NCBI GenBank assembly: GCA_938049125.1
Contig: CALICR010000020.1
Coordinates: 1 to 11,131, forward strand
DNA: 11,131 nucleotides
Direction of reading: 5' to 3'
From: an uncultured Clostridia bacterium
GTDB taxonomy: Bacteria; Bacillota; Clostridia; Oscillospirales; Oscillospiraceae
Made by a program: the position numbers and the translations under genes. The notes beneath the pieces are model-generated. The model ran no database searches. It saw only the letters and a program-made list of their open reading frames with translations, and had not been told where the DNA came from. Positions 1 to 5,949 of this stretch are shown piece by piece (position 1 is the stretch's first letter; each line of letters begins with the position of its first letter).

Positions 1-441
1 GGCGTCGCCGGGCTCTTCGGCGAGCTGGCCAAGCGCAACGCCTCGGTCTCCGGCGCGGAATGCGGCTGCCAGGCTGAGGTCGGCGTGGCCTGCTCCATGG
101 CCGCCGCGGCCCTGGGCCAGATCTTCGGCTACCCCATCCACAAGATCGAGTACGCCGCCGAGGTGGCGCTGGAGCATCACCTCGGCCTCACCTGCGACCC
201 CATCTGCGGCCTCGTGCAGATCCCCTGCATCGAGCGCAACGCCGTCGCCGCCATGCGCGCCATCAACTCTGCCAACCTGGCCTTCTTCCTGGCCGGGACC
301 CGGAGCATCAGCTACGACATGGTCATCAAGACCATGTATGAGACCGGCGTCCACATGAACCGCAGCTACCGCGAGACCTCCGAGGGCGGCCTCGCCCGCA
401 TCTACTCCCGCCGCGGCATCGTCGGCTGCGCCTCCCTCTGA
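1..441 (+). CDS. sdaAA: L-serine dehydratase, Fe-S dependent, alpha subunit (5' truncated)
   Basis: This is the C-terminal 146 residues of the alpha chain of the oxygen-sensitive [4Fe-4S] L-serine dehydratase, which deaminates L-serine to pyruvate and ammonia in the cytoplasm. The frame is open from the first base of the window, so the start lies upstream; about half of the usual roughly 290-residue chain is visible. Family motifs seen are SGAECGCQAEVGVACSMAA, a CDPICGLVQIPCIERN block and an Asn-rich segment. Counting from the window edge, Cys23, Cys65 and Cys76 are spaced 42 and 11 residues apart, as expected for the cluster-binding cysteines of this family. The tail GIVGCASL carries another Cys that may be the C-terminal ligand. 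The beta-subunit gene, if separate, would lie upstream. A strong terminator follows 30 bases after the stop. Confidence 0.95.
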   Translation, partial: GVAGLFGELAKRNASVSGAECGCQAEVGVACSMAAAALGQIFGYPIHKIEYAAEVALEHHLGLTCDPICGLVQIPCIERNAVAAMRAINSANLAFFLAGTRSISYDMVIKTMYETGVHMNRSYRETSEGGLARIYSRRGIVGCASL

Positions 442-471
442 GGCCGCCCGCCCCTTCCCCTGAACCAGCAG

Positions 472-507
472 CGCCCCCGCCGGACCTCTCCGGCAGGGGC
501 GTTTTTT
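472..507 (+). terminator. Rho-independent terminator of sdaAA
   Basis: A GC-rich 13-bp stem (472-484 with 489-501, one C-A mismatch) and a 4-base loop are followed by six T at 502-507. It ends the sdaAA transcript and would separate it from the symporter remnant. Confidence 0.9.
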
Positions 508-571
508 CAGCGGCAGCCCAGATAATTCAAGAATTTCCGGATGGCAAGGAGGCGGTCTTGCGGTTGCAGAG

Positions 572-823
572 GGCTTCTGGCCCATCGTCCTCTGCTCCCT
601 GTTCTGGAAGCGCTCCACCCTGCCCGGCGCCATGGCGGGCAGGGTGTCCGTCTTCGTGTGGAAGTACCTGGTCAAGCCCCTGGGCTGCGTCTTCGGCATC
701 TATGAGCTGCTGCCCGCCTTCCTCGTCAGCATCGCGGCCATCGTCAGCCTGCTGACGATGGCCCCGGGCGAGGACATCCTCCGCGCGTTCGAGACGGCCA
801 AGGCCGACCACGACATCGACTGA
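572..823 (+). pseudogene. Remnant of a PutP-type sodium/proline symporter (C-terminal fragment)
   Basis: The plus frame at 572-823 reads GFWPIVLCSLFWKRSTLPG, then VFVWKYLVKPLG and FGIYELLPAFLVS, ending ETAKADHDID before TGA. This is the signature end of sodium:solute (proline-type) symporters, where a segment like FGPIVLFSLFWKRTTxxGAxAG leads into the last two membrane helices. Family members are about 480-510 residues long; only about 80 are recognisable here. The first 400 or so are absent, and the conserved AWAGFGAAFG stretch that should precede position 581 is unrecognisable. Compared with the family, a few residues are missing after AMAGR and within the last helix, suggesting in-frame deletions. 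The frame remains open upstream to about 509 but without homology. No start codon with a Shine-Dalgarno site lies in this frame: AAGGAGG at 546-552 precedes a TTG in a different frame. I infer a decayed gene rather than a short functional protein. Confidence 0.75.
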
Positions 824-839
824 GTTCCAGCAATACAGA

Positions 840-883
840 CCGCCCCGGCGGGTCCAGGTTCGGACCTGCCGGGGCGGTTTTTT
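840..883 (+). terminator. Rho-independent terminator between convergent genes
   Basis: A 16-bp stem (840-855 with 862-877, one G-T wobble) with a 6-base loop is followed by six T at 878-883. The intact terminator suggests the symporter gene was once complete and expressed. It lies directly beyond the spoIVA stop codon, whose last base overlaps the T-run. On the minus strand the hairpin is followed by a poor T-tract (TCTGTATT), so it may stop spoIVA transcription only partly. Confidence 0.88.
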
Positions 884-2361
884 CAGAACATCAGGCAGAG
901 GAGGCCGGTGCAGCCCTCATTGAGCATCCGCGTCAGCGTGTCGCGCAGCTTCTGCCGGGTGCCCTCGGGCATCCGCCGCATCTTGGCCATGAGGTTCTCG
1001 TTGACCAGCTCAAAGACGGACTTGCCGAAGATGTTGCTCGCCCAGAGCTTCTCCGTGTCGCCGTCGTACTCGCCCATGAGGTATTGCAGCAGGTCCTCGG
1101 ACTGCTTCTCGTCGCCGACGATGGGGCTGATCTCCGCCTGGATGTCGGCGCGCATCAGGTGGATGGACGGCGCGCTGGCCCGGAGGCGGACGCCGTAGCT
1201 GCTGCCCTTGCGGACAATCTCCGGCACCTCCAGGTGCATCTGGTCCGGTGTGGGCATGACGAGGCCGTAGCCCGTAGCCCGCACCTCCTCGAGGGCGCTG
1301 GCGAACTGATCGTACTCCCGCTTCACGGCGGCGAGATTCTGGAGCAGCGTCATGAGGTCGCCGTCGTCGGCCACTGGGAAGCCGCTCTTGTCGCTGAGAA
1401 TTTGATAGAACAGCGCCTCGGGGAAGTCCAGCACGAGGCAGACGGCCCCGGTGCCGAGGTCCAGCTTCACCAGATGGACCTCCTGGACACAGGCAAGCTC
1501 CCCCAGGGCCTTGGCCGCGCCCTCGGCGTCCCGCAGCACCGCCGCGTCCTCCGCCGCAGCGAGCACGGCCTTGGAGAGGGCCGCACGGATCTCGTGGTCC
1601 GGCTCCAGCCGCTCCACCCAGTGGGGCAGCCAGATGCGGAACTCCCCGACGGGGAAGCTCCGCAGCAGCTCCGTCAGAATTTCGGCAAAATCCCGCTCCC
1701 CCAGGGCCATGCAGTCCACGGCGAGGCAGCCCACGCCGTAGGTCTCCGCAATGCTGCGGCACAGAGCCTGGGCCGCGGCCCCGTTCGGCTCCGTGGAGTT
1801 GACAAGCACCACGAAGGGCTTTCCGGTCGCCTGCATATCCCGGATGGACCGGGCCTCGGCCTCGGCATAGTCCGCCCGCGGGATGTCCGTGACGCTGCCG
1901 TCCGTGGTGATGAGGATGCCCACGGTGCAGTGCTCCTCCATGACCTTCCGGGTGCCCAGCTCCGCCGCCTCCGTCATGGGCATCGGCTCGGCGCTCCAGG
2001 GCGTCGTGACCATCCGGGGCACACCGTCCTCCTCGGCCCCCACGGCGCCGGGGATCATGTAGCCCACCGAGTCGATCATCCGCACGGAGAGCTTCGCCGT
2101 CCCGTCCGGGCTGATCTCCACCGGCTCCTCGGGGATGAACTTCGGCTCCGCCGTCATAATGGTCCGGCCGGAGCTGCTCTGGGGCAGCTCATCCCGGGCA
2201 CGTTCCCGCCGGTAGCCCTCCTCCATGTTCGGGAGCACCACCTGCTCCATCATGCGCTTGATGAACGTCGATTTGCCGGTCCGTACGGGACCGGCCACGG
2301 CGATGTAGACGCTGCCGTCCGTGCGCGCCGCCATGTCCTGATAGATGCTGTTTGTTACCAT
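883..2361 (-). CDS. spoIVA: Stage IV sporulation protein A, coat morphogenetic ATPase
   Basis: SpoIVA is made in the mother cell and polymerises on the outer forespore membrane, using ATP hydrolysis, to form the basement layer on which the spore coat assembles. I place the start at 2361 because GGAGGGG lies 5 bases upstream. This gives 492 residues, the length of the Bacillus subtilis protein; a longer in-frame ORF reaching 2496 has a low-complexity head unlike the family. The Walker A motif GPVRTGKS places Lys30, and the Walker B-like RMIDSVGY places Asp97, both at the positions described for B. subtilis. Thr70 of the sensor-threonine region is present, but the next residue is Ala. The middle and C-terminal parts follow the family, and the hydrophobic tail GLLCLMF corresponds to the region reported to contact SpoVM. 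It is a single-gene unit, flanked by terminators on both sides, with a sigma-E-like promoter. Confidence 0.96.
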   Translation of the reverse strand: MVTNSIYQDMAARTDGSVYIAVAGPVRTGKSTFIKRMMEQVVLPNMEEGYRRERARDELPQSSSGRTIMTAEPKFIPEEPVEISPDGTAKLSVRMIDSVGYMIPGAVGAEEDGVPRMVTTPWSAEPMPMTEAAELGTRKVMEEHCTVGILITTDGSVTDIPRADYAEAEARSIRDMQATGKPFVVLVNSTEPNGAAAQALCRSIAETYGVGCLAVDCMALGERDFAEILTELLRSFPVGEFRIWLPHWVERLEPDHEIRAALSKAVLAAAEDAAVLRDAEGAAKALGELACVQEVHLVKLDLGTGAVCLVLDFPEALFYQILSDKSGFPVADDGDLMTLLQNLAAVKREYDQFASALEEVRATGYGLVMPTPDQMHLEVPEIVRKGSSYGVRLRASAPSIHLMRADIQAEISPIVGDEKQSEDLLQYLMGEYDGDTEKLWASNIFGKSVFELVNENLMAKMRRMPEGTRQKLRDTLTRMLNEGCTGLLCLMF

Positions 2362-2396
2362 AGCTGCCCCTCCATGTCCACTCGGATTGTTTGTAC

Positions 2397-2427
2397 ATGG
2401 ATATGAGGGACAGGGCGTTCTTATGCC
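2397..2427 (-). promoter_or_regulatory. Candidate sigma-E-type promoter of spoIVA
   Basis: Read on the minus strand, GGCATAAGA (2419-2427) is followed by a 13-nt spacer and CATATCCAT (2397-2405). Sigma-E promoters have a -35 like GKMATANNT and a -10 like CATACAMT with 13-14 nt between. The -35 matches 8 of 9 positions and the -10 keeps CATA. Transcription would begin near 2390, giving a leader of about 29 nt before the start codon. spoIVA is a classic sigma-E gene. The -35 begins just after the T-run of the upstream terminator. Confidence 0.6.
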
Positions 2428-2429
2428 GG

Positions 2430-2464
2430 AAAAAGCGGCCCGCTCCCCTATCGGGGGCGAGCCG
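2430..2464 (-). terminator. Rho-independent terminator of the sigma/anti-sigma unit
   Basis: On the minus strand a GC-rich stem (2451-2464 with 2435-2448, one mismatch and one bulge, GATA-type loop) is followed by five T (2434-2430). It lies 6 bases beyond the anti-sigma stop codon and separates that operon from spoIVA. Confidence 0.85.
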
Positions 2465-2470
2465 CCCGTC

Positions 2471-3511
2471 TTATTCCGTTCCGCCGTCCAGCTCACAGAC
2501 GTACTCGCCCACCCGGACGGCCCGGATATCGTCCAGCAGCTGGATCTCCTCGAACTGCCAGCTCAGCTCCAACGCGCCCGAGGGCCGGATGAGCGAGGCG
2601 GCGCAGTCCCCGTAGGGCTGCTCCTCATGGCCGTCGCGGTAGACGATCGCCGTCTCCGCCATCAGCGGCTCGCAGCTCGTATAGTCCGAGCTGTCCAGCC
2701 GGACCCGCAGGCCGAAGGCCGACAGCTGCACCTCGCCCACCGGCTCGCCGCCCTGGCGGAGCGTAAAGCGATAGGTGTCGCAGCGGTTCTCGGCGCTCCA
2801 GCTGATGAGATACGGCCCCTCCAGCAGGACCGTCTCCTCCTCGCCGTCCCAGGCGGCGATGCGGCCCACCACCAGGGAGAGATCGCCCCGGAAGCCCGCC
2901 TCGTCGTCGGTGGTGAGGCCCACCAGGTAGCTGAGCGTGTTCGTCTCCAGGTCCACCCCGGCGCTCTCGACGGACACCATGTTTTCAAGGTGCCCCTCCT
3001 CGCCCAGCCAGTCCAGGGCCTCCTCGGTGGTCATGCCGCGGATGTCCTCATGCCGAAGGGGCCGGGCATAGATCTGCATTTCCTCGGGCAGGATGCAGCT
3101 GCCCTCCGGCGCGCCCGTGGCCGGGTCCGGGATGACATAGTCCGAGAGATCAACGTCCTCAGGGAAGCGGATGCGCAGCGTCAGATAGAACGCCGTGCCG
3201 TCGCCCAGGGTCTGGTCCACGGACAGGGTGACACCGTCGTACTGCGCCGCGGCAGAAATTTCCTGAATGGCGTCCGCGCTCTGGGCCAGCACAGCCTCTG
3301 AGGGCGCAAAGCGGTCGAGAAAGATCTTGTCCCAGTTTGCTGCCAGGCAGGCCGCCGAGACGGACAGCACCAGCAGCGCCGCGGCCGCGGTGGCCAACAG
3401 GGCGCGGCGGGCCAGATGCCAGCGCCGCCGGGGCTGCATGGCCTCCTCCGCCTCCAGCAGATACCGGTCCTCCACCGCGTCCATGGCGCGGAGAAGCTTC
3501 GTCTCCTTCAA
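2471..3511 (-). CDS. Membrane-anchored anti-sigma factor, DUF4179-type
   Basis: This 346-residue protein has a charged cytoplasmic N-terminus (residues 1-36, with VEDRYLLEAEE), one membrane helix (about 37-59, ALLATAAAALLVLSVSAACLA) and a roughly 285-residue extracytoplasmic region rich in beta-type sequence. This arrangement is typical of the DUF4179 family encoded next to ECF sigma factors, where the N-terminal tail holds the sigma factor at the membrane until an outside signal releases it. The start overlaps the sigma stop codon in ATGA, so translation is probably coupled and the two made in similar amounts. No HxxxCxxC zinc anti-sigma motif is visible. I do not recognise the outer domain and cannot name the signal; it does not obviously match the lysozyme-binding domain of RsiV. 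The pairing is strong evidence for anti-sigma function; the family name is recognised by style only. Confidence 0.8.
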   Translation of the reverse strand: MKETKLLRAMDAVEDRYLLEAEEAMQPRRRWHLARRALLATAAAALLVLSVSAACLAANWDKIFLDRFAPSEAVLAQSADAIQEISAAAQYDGVTLSVDQTLGDGTAFYLTLRIRFPEDVDLSDYVIPDPATGAPEGSCILPEEMQIYARPLRHEDIRGMTTEEALDWLGEEGHLENMVSVESAGVDLETNTLSYLVGLTTDDEAGFRGDLSLVVGRIAAWDGEEETVLLEGPYLISWSAENRCDTYRFTLRQGGEPVGEVQLSAFGLRVRLDSSDYTSCEPLMAETAIVYRDGHEEQPYGDCAASLIRPSGALELSWQFEEIQLLDDIRAVRVGEYVCELDGGTE

Positions 3512-4065
3512 AGGCTCACCCCTTCTTTCTCCAAATACGTCCGCAGCTTTTTCCGGAGCCGGAACAACGTGTTCTTAACGCCGCTCTCGGACAGCTCCAT
3601 GGCCGCCGCAATCTCCCGGATGGACCGGGCGTAAAAGTACCGCGCCACGAAGACGGACCGCTGCCGCGGCTCCAGCGTGCCGAGGAAGCGGTTGATGCAC
3701 TCCCCCAGCTCCCGGGCCGACCAGGCCTCCTCCACGTCCTGCCCCGTGGACAGCGTCTCGCTCAGCTCCGAGAGGAGCACGTCGCAGTCGCCGTTCCGCT
3801 TCTGAGCCAGGCGGTATTCGAGCCGGTCAATGGCGATGTTCCGGGCGATGCGCGCCAGGAACAGCCGCAGCACGTCTGGCTTCTTCGGTGGGATGCTCCG
3901 CCAGGCGCTGTGGTAGGTGTCGTTGACGACCTCCTCGGCATCGTCCTCCGAATGGAGGATGCGGTAGGCAATGGCGCTGAGGTAGCTGCCGTATTTCGAC
4001 GCCGTCTCTAAGATCGCGGTCTCCTGCCGCGCGAAAAACAGCGCGATGATATCCTTGTCCTGCAT
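3508..4065 (-). CDS. ECF-type RNA polymerase sigma factor
   Basis: The 185-residue product has the two-domain form of extracytoplasmic-function sigma factors. Region 2 spans about residues 20-85 (YLSAIAYRILHSEDDAEEVV, then NDTYHSAW and the DNA-contacting ARIARNIAIDRLEYR). Region 4 spans about 122-178, with the helix-turn-helix SIREIAAAMELSESGVKNTL. The start at 4065 is chosen because AGGAGG lies 3 bases upstream and MQDKDIIALFFARQETAI matches the usual N-terminus; a longer in-frame ORF to 4209 runs back through the promoter and the upstream terminator. It directs polymerase to a small regulon, often including its own promoter, and is controlled by the overlapping anti-sigma gene. The class resembles sigma factors paired with DUF4179 anti-sigmas; I cannot assign a symbol such as sigV. 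Confidence 0.93.
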   Translation of the reverse strand: MQDKDIIALFFARQETAILETASKYGSYLSAIAYRILHSEDDAEEVVNDTYHSAWRSIPPKKPDVLRLFLARIARNIAIDRLEYRLAQKRNGDCDVLLSELSETLSTGQDVEEAWSARELGECINRFLGTLEPRQRSVFVARYFYARSIREIAAAMELSESGVKNTLFRLRKKLRTYLEKEGVSL

Positions 4066-4125
4066 AGTCCTCCTCGCGGGGCCTCTATTGTTTAAGTCGG
4101 AAAACCCGCCCCGCCGGTCTTTTGT

Positions 4126-4134
4126 ATTGTAGCA
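4126..4134 (-). promoter_or_regulatory. Extended -10 promoter of the sigma/anti-sigma operon
   Basis: The minus strand reads TATGCTACAAT, a TGC extension directly before the -10 TACAAT (4126-4131). No good TTGACA lies 16-18 nt upstream, as is usual for extended -10 promoters. A GAAATTTC stretch further upstream only faintly recalls an ECF -35. Transcription would begin near 4119, leaving a leader of about 54 nt. Confidence 0.55.
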
Positions 4135-4162
4135 TATTTTTCTTGAAATTTCTGCCCGGCGC

Positions 4163-4200
4163 AAAAATTTTGCCCGGGGAGGTCTTCTCCCCGGGCAGAA
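4163..4200 (-). terminator. Rho-independent terminator of sipL
   Basis: A perfect 11-bp core stem (4171-4181 with 4187-4197, 5-base loop) is extended by three A/T-type pairs (4168-4170 with 4198-4200), then followed on the minus strand by five T (4167-4163). It lies 5 bases beyond the sipL stop codon. Confidence 0.9.
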
Positions 4201-4205
4201 CGGTA

Positions 4206-5693
4206 TCATGCAAGCGGGATCAGCAGCAAACGGTCGGCGCAGACCGCCGCCTCCCCCAGATCATTGGCGGCGCGGATGGCCGCGGCGGAGGCCCCCGCCG
4301 CCTTGGCGATGTCCCAGAGCGGCTGCTCCCCCACGATGCGGCGCACGAGGAGCGAGGGCCGGTCCGCCGTCTCCGGCAGCGGCTCGCCCGCCTCGGCGCT
4401 GCGCATGGTCCGCACCTCCCGCTCGCCGAAGCAGCGCGCCGTCAGCGTCACCGGACAGGTGATGAGGCTGCCGCTGCCGCCCATGGAGGTGAAGCAGCCG
4501 CCGCAGGGGTCCGCGTCCGCGAAGCAGACGGCCCCCGCCGCCAGGGCGAATTCCGCGCTGCACGTGGCCTTCACCGTCTCGCCCCGGAGCTGCTCCGCCT
4601 CGTCGTAGTAGAGCGCGTGCAGGGTGACGGCGGCCTCGGCCTCCACGGCGTCCTCCGCCCGGCGGCAGACCGGGAAGTCTACCCATGCCGCCGTGTCCAC
4701 CAGCATCCGCACCGTGCCCGAGAGCGCCGCCTCGGCGTTCTTCTTCACCGTCGGCGCGTCGAGGGCCTGGCGCAGGCGGAAGGTGTCGTACTCCGCCGTG
4801 AAGCTGCGGCCCGGGCAGTAGCCGTCCGCGAGCACCGGCAGCTCCAGCGTCCTTGTGACCACCGCCGCCAGCCGGAGACCCAGGGTCACGGCGTAGCTCC
4901 CGTCCTCCTCCGGGTCCAGGGAGAACTCCGTCACCGCGCCCCAGGCCCGGAGCGTGCCGCCCTCCACATCGCCCTCCAGCTCCAGATATTGGGCGATGGG
5001 CAGCTGGACGTCGAAGCAGCTCAGCCGGCCTCCGCTGAGATAGACGAGGTGCAGCGCCGCGTAGCCCTTGAGCACCGCCCGGTTCTCCGCGAGGCTCTGC
5101 TCCGTCCATTGCAGCTCCGGCACCGCCTTGATGAGCCGCACCTCGCCGTCCGCTGCGGGCAGCTCGACGCTCTCGCCGACGACCGTGTTCTTCACCGCCG
5201 CAGACACGGGCACCGTGATCCGCTCCGTCCGCCGCAGCAGCTCCACGCCGCCGGTCTCCTCCGCCTCCCGGATGGGCAGCATGGCCGGGCCGTAGGCCGT
5301 CAGCCGCGCGGCATAGCTGACGCGCAGCATCAGCTTCCGCGAGTTGAGGAGCCGGGCATCCACGGACCGGATGCGCACGTCCGCGAAAAACACAGCGTCC
5401 CGGGTGACCGCCTCCCGGCTCAGCCGCACCGTGAAGGGCAGCCAGGCGTCCATGGTGAAGGGCGCGCCGCCGTCCTCACCGGTGCAGAGGATGCCCGCCT
5501 GAAACGCGCCGGACACCGAGACGCTTCCGGCGGAGGCCTCCTCATCCCGGACGCAGCACACGGCCCAGGCGTCGGCCACGGCCTGTACATCCGGCTGGCT
5601 GTCCGGGACGATCAGCTCCGCCGTCTCCTCCTGGTAGATCAGCTCCACGGCCTGCTCCTGCAAATAGTTCACTGGGTGTTCCCGAAATTCCAT
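4206..5693 (-). CDS. sipL: SPOCS (DUF3794) and LysM protein, SipL-type SpoIVA partner
   Basis: The start at 5693 has GGAGG 7 bases upstream and gives 495 residues; the frame extends to 5885 but the added head is antisense-like and unrelated. The N-terminus EFREHPVNYLQEQAVELIYQ, with the following ELIVPDSQPDV, is the hallmark of DUF3794/SPOCS proteins. Three such segments can be proposed at about residues 14-110, 150-250 and 285-395. The last 48 residues form a LysM-like domain (VGEQPLWDIAKAAGASAAAI, then RAAN and a final LLLIPLA). This layout is that of SipL of Clostridioides difficile, a mother-cell coat morphogenetic protein of about 520 residues that fills the SpoVID role and binds SpoIVA through its LysM. 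The usual GDT/GDS of peptidoglycan-binding LysM is replaced by GEQP, fitting protein rather than sugar binding. spoIVA lies 1.8 kb downstream. Other SPOCS-LysM paralogues exist in Clostridia, so the symbol rests on architecture and context. Confidence 0.82.
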   Translation of the reverse strand: MEFREHPVNYLQEQAVELIYQEETAELIVPDSQPDVQAVADAWAVCCVRDEEASAGSVSVSGAFQAGILCTGEDGGAPFTMDAWLPFTVRLSREAVTRDAVFFADVRIRSVDARLLNSRKLMLRVSYAARLTAYGPAMLPIREAEETGGVELLRRTERITVPVSAAVKNTVVGESVELPAADGEVRLIKAVPELQWTEQSLAENRAVLKGYAALHLVYLSGGRLSCFDVQLPIAQYLELEGDVEGGTLRAWGAVTEFSLDPEEDGSYAVTLGLRLAAVVTRTLELPVLADGYCPGRSFTAEYDTFRLRQALDAPTVKKNAEAALSGTVRMLVDTAAWVDFPVCRRAEDAVEAEAAVTLHALYYDEAEQLRGETVKATCSAEFALAAGAVCFADADPCGGCFTSMGGSGSLITCPVTLTARCFGEREVRTMRSAEAGEPLPETADRPSLLVRRIVGEQPLWDIAKAAGASAAAIRAANDLGEAAVCADRLLLIPLA

Positions 5694-5721
5694 TGCGCTT
5701 CCTCCCCGTATGTTCTTGGTA

Positions 5722-5752
5722 GAGCATACGGGCAGGCCGCGCGGAATATGCC
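5722..5752 (-). promoter_or_regulatory. Candidate sigma-E-type promoter of sipL
   Basis: The minus strand reads GGCATATTC (5744-5752), a 13-nt spacer, then CGTATGCTC (5722-5730). The -35 matches the sigma-E form at 8 of 9 positions and is nearly the same as the one before spoIVA, with the same spacer length; the -10 is a weaker match. It begins just after the stop codon of the small upstream ORF. A start near 5715 would give a leader of about 22 nt. An 8-bp inverted repeat (5705-5712 with 5725-5732) covers the -10 and may be an operator or chance. Confidence 0.45.
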
Positions 5753-5881
5753 TCAGGAAAAATAAATCACGGCCCCCATGGCCAGCGCCGCCGCGCCCAG
5801 CAGCAGGCACACGAATGTCGACGCGATGAGACAGCCCAGGCACAGCCCCAGCCCGAAGGCCATGAGCACGATGCCGAGCAT
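5753..5881 (-). CDS. Small hydrophobic two-helix membrane protein
   Basis: A 42-residue ORF reads MLGIVLMAFGLGLCLGCLIA followed by STFVCLLLGAAALAMGAVIY and FS. It would form a hairpin of two membrane helices (about residues 3-20 and 24-41) joined by a short polar turn, with Gly-rich faces suited to packing. I chose the ATG at 5881 because GGAGAAG lies 7 bases upstream. An in-frame ATG at 5899 would add MRRSYC, but it touches the T-run of the rsgA terminator and has no ribosome site. The ORF sits alone between rsgA and sipL, and the proposed sipL promoter overlaps its end. I know of no function. Short hydrophobic proteins of this kind are common in Clostridia; the good ribosome site argues it is real. 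Confidence 0.5.
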   Translation of the reverse strand: MLGIVLMAFGLGLCLGCLIASTFVCLLLGAAALAMGAVIYFS

Positions 5882-5899
5882 ACAATAGCTTCTCCGCAT

Positions 5900-5932
5900 A
5901 AAAAACCGCCCCCGTACAGCATACGCGGGCGG
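5900..5932 (-). terminator. Rho-independent terminator of the rsmB-rsgA operon
   Basis: On the minus strand an 11-bp stem (5922-5932 with 5906-5916, one G-G mismatch, 5-base loop) is followed by six T (5905-5900). It lies 17 bases beyond the rsgA stop codon and ends the operon. Confidence 0.85.
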
Positions 5933-5949
5933 CGGTCCGAATGTTCCGG

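Noticed and set aside
527..811. A 94-codon minus-strand frame opposite the symporter remnant.
   Set aside because: The plus frame carries clear symporter motifs; the minus product is charged low-complexity sequence.
1084..2406. A 440-codon plus-strand open frame opposite spoIVA.
   Set aside because: It has low-complexity composition and no ribosome site, and SpoIVA on the other strand is unmistakable.
2362..2496. A longer start for spoIVA at 2496.
   Set aside because: The extension runs through the promoter-like sequence and the upstream terminator, and overlaps the end of the anti-sigma gene. The ATG at 2361 has a strong ribosome site and gives the standard 492 residues.
4122..5765. A 547-codon plus-strand open frame opposite sipL.
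   Set aside because: Its product is Arg/His/Gly/Ala-rich without any family signature, and the opposite strand codes for a clear SPOCS-LysM protein. Long antisense frames are expected in GC-rich genes.
5882..5899. An upstream ATG at 5899 for the small hydrophobic ORF.
   Set aside because: It directly follows the terminator T-run with no ribosome site, whereas the ATG at 5881 has GGAGAAG at 7 bases.
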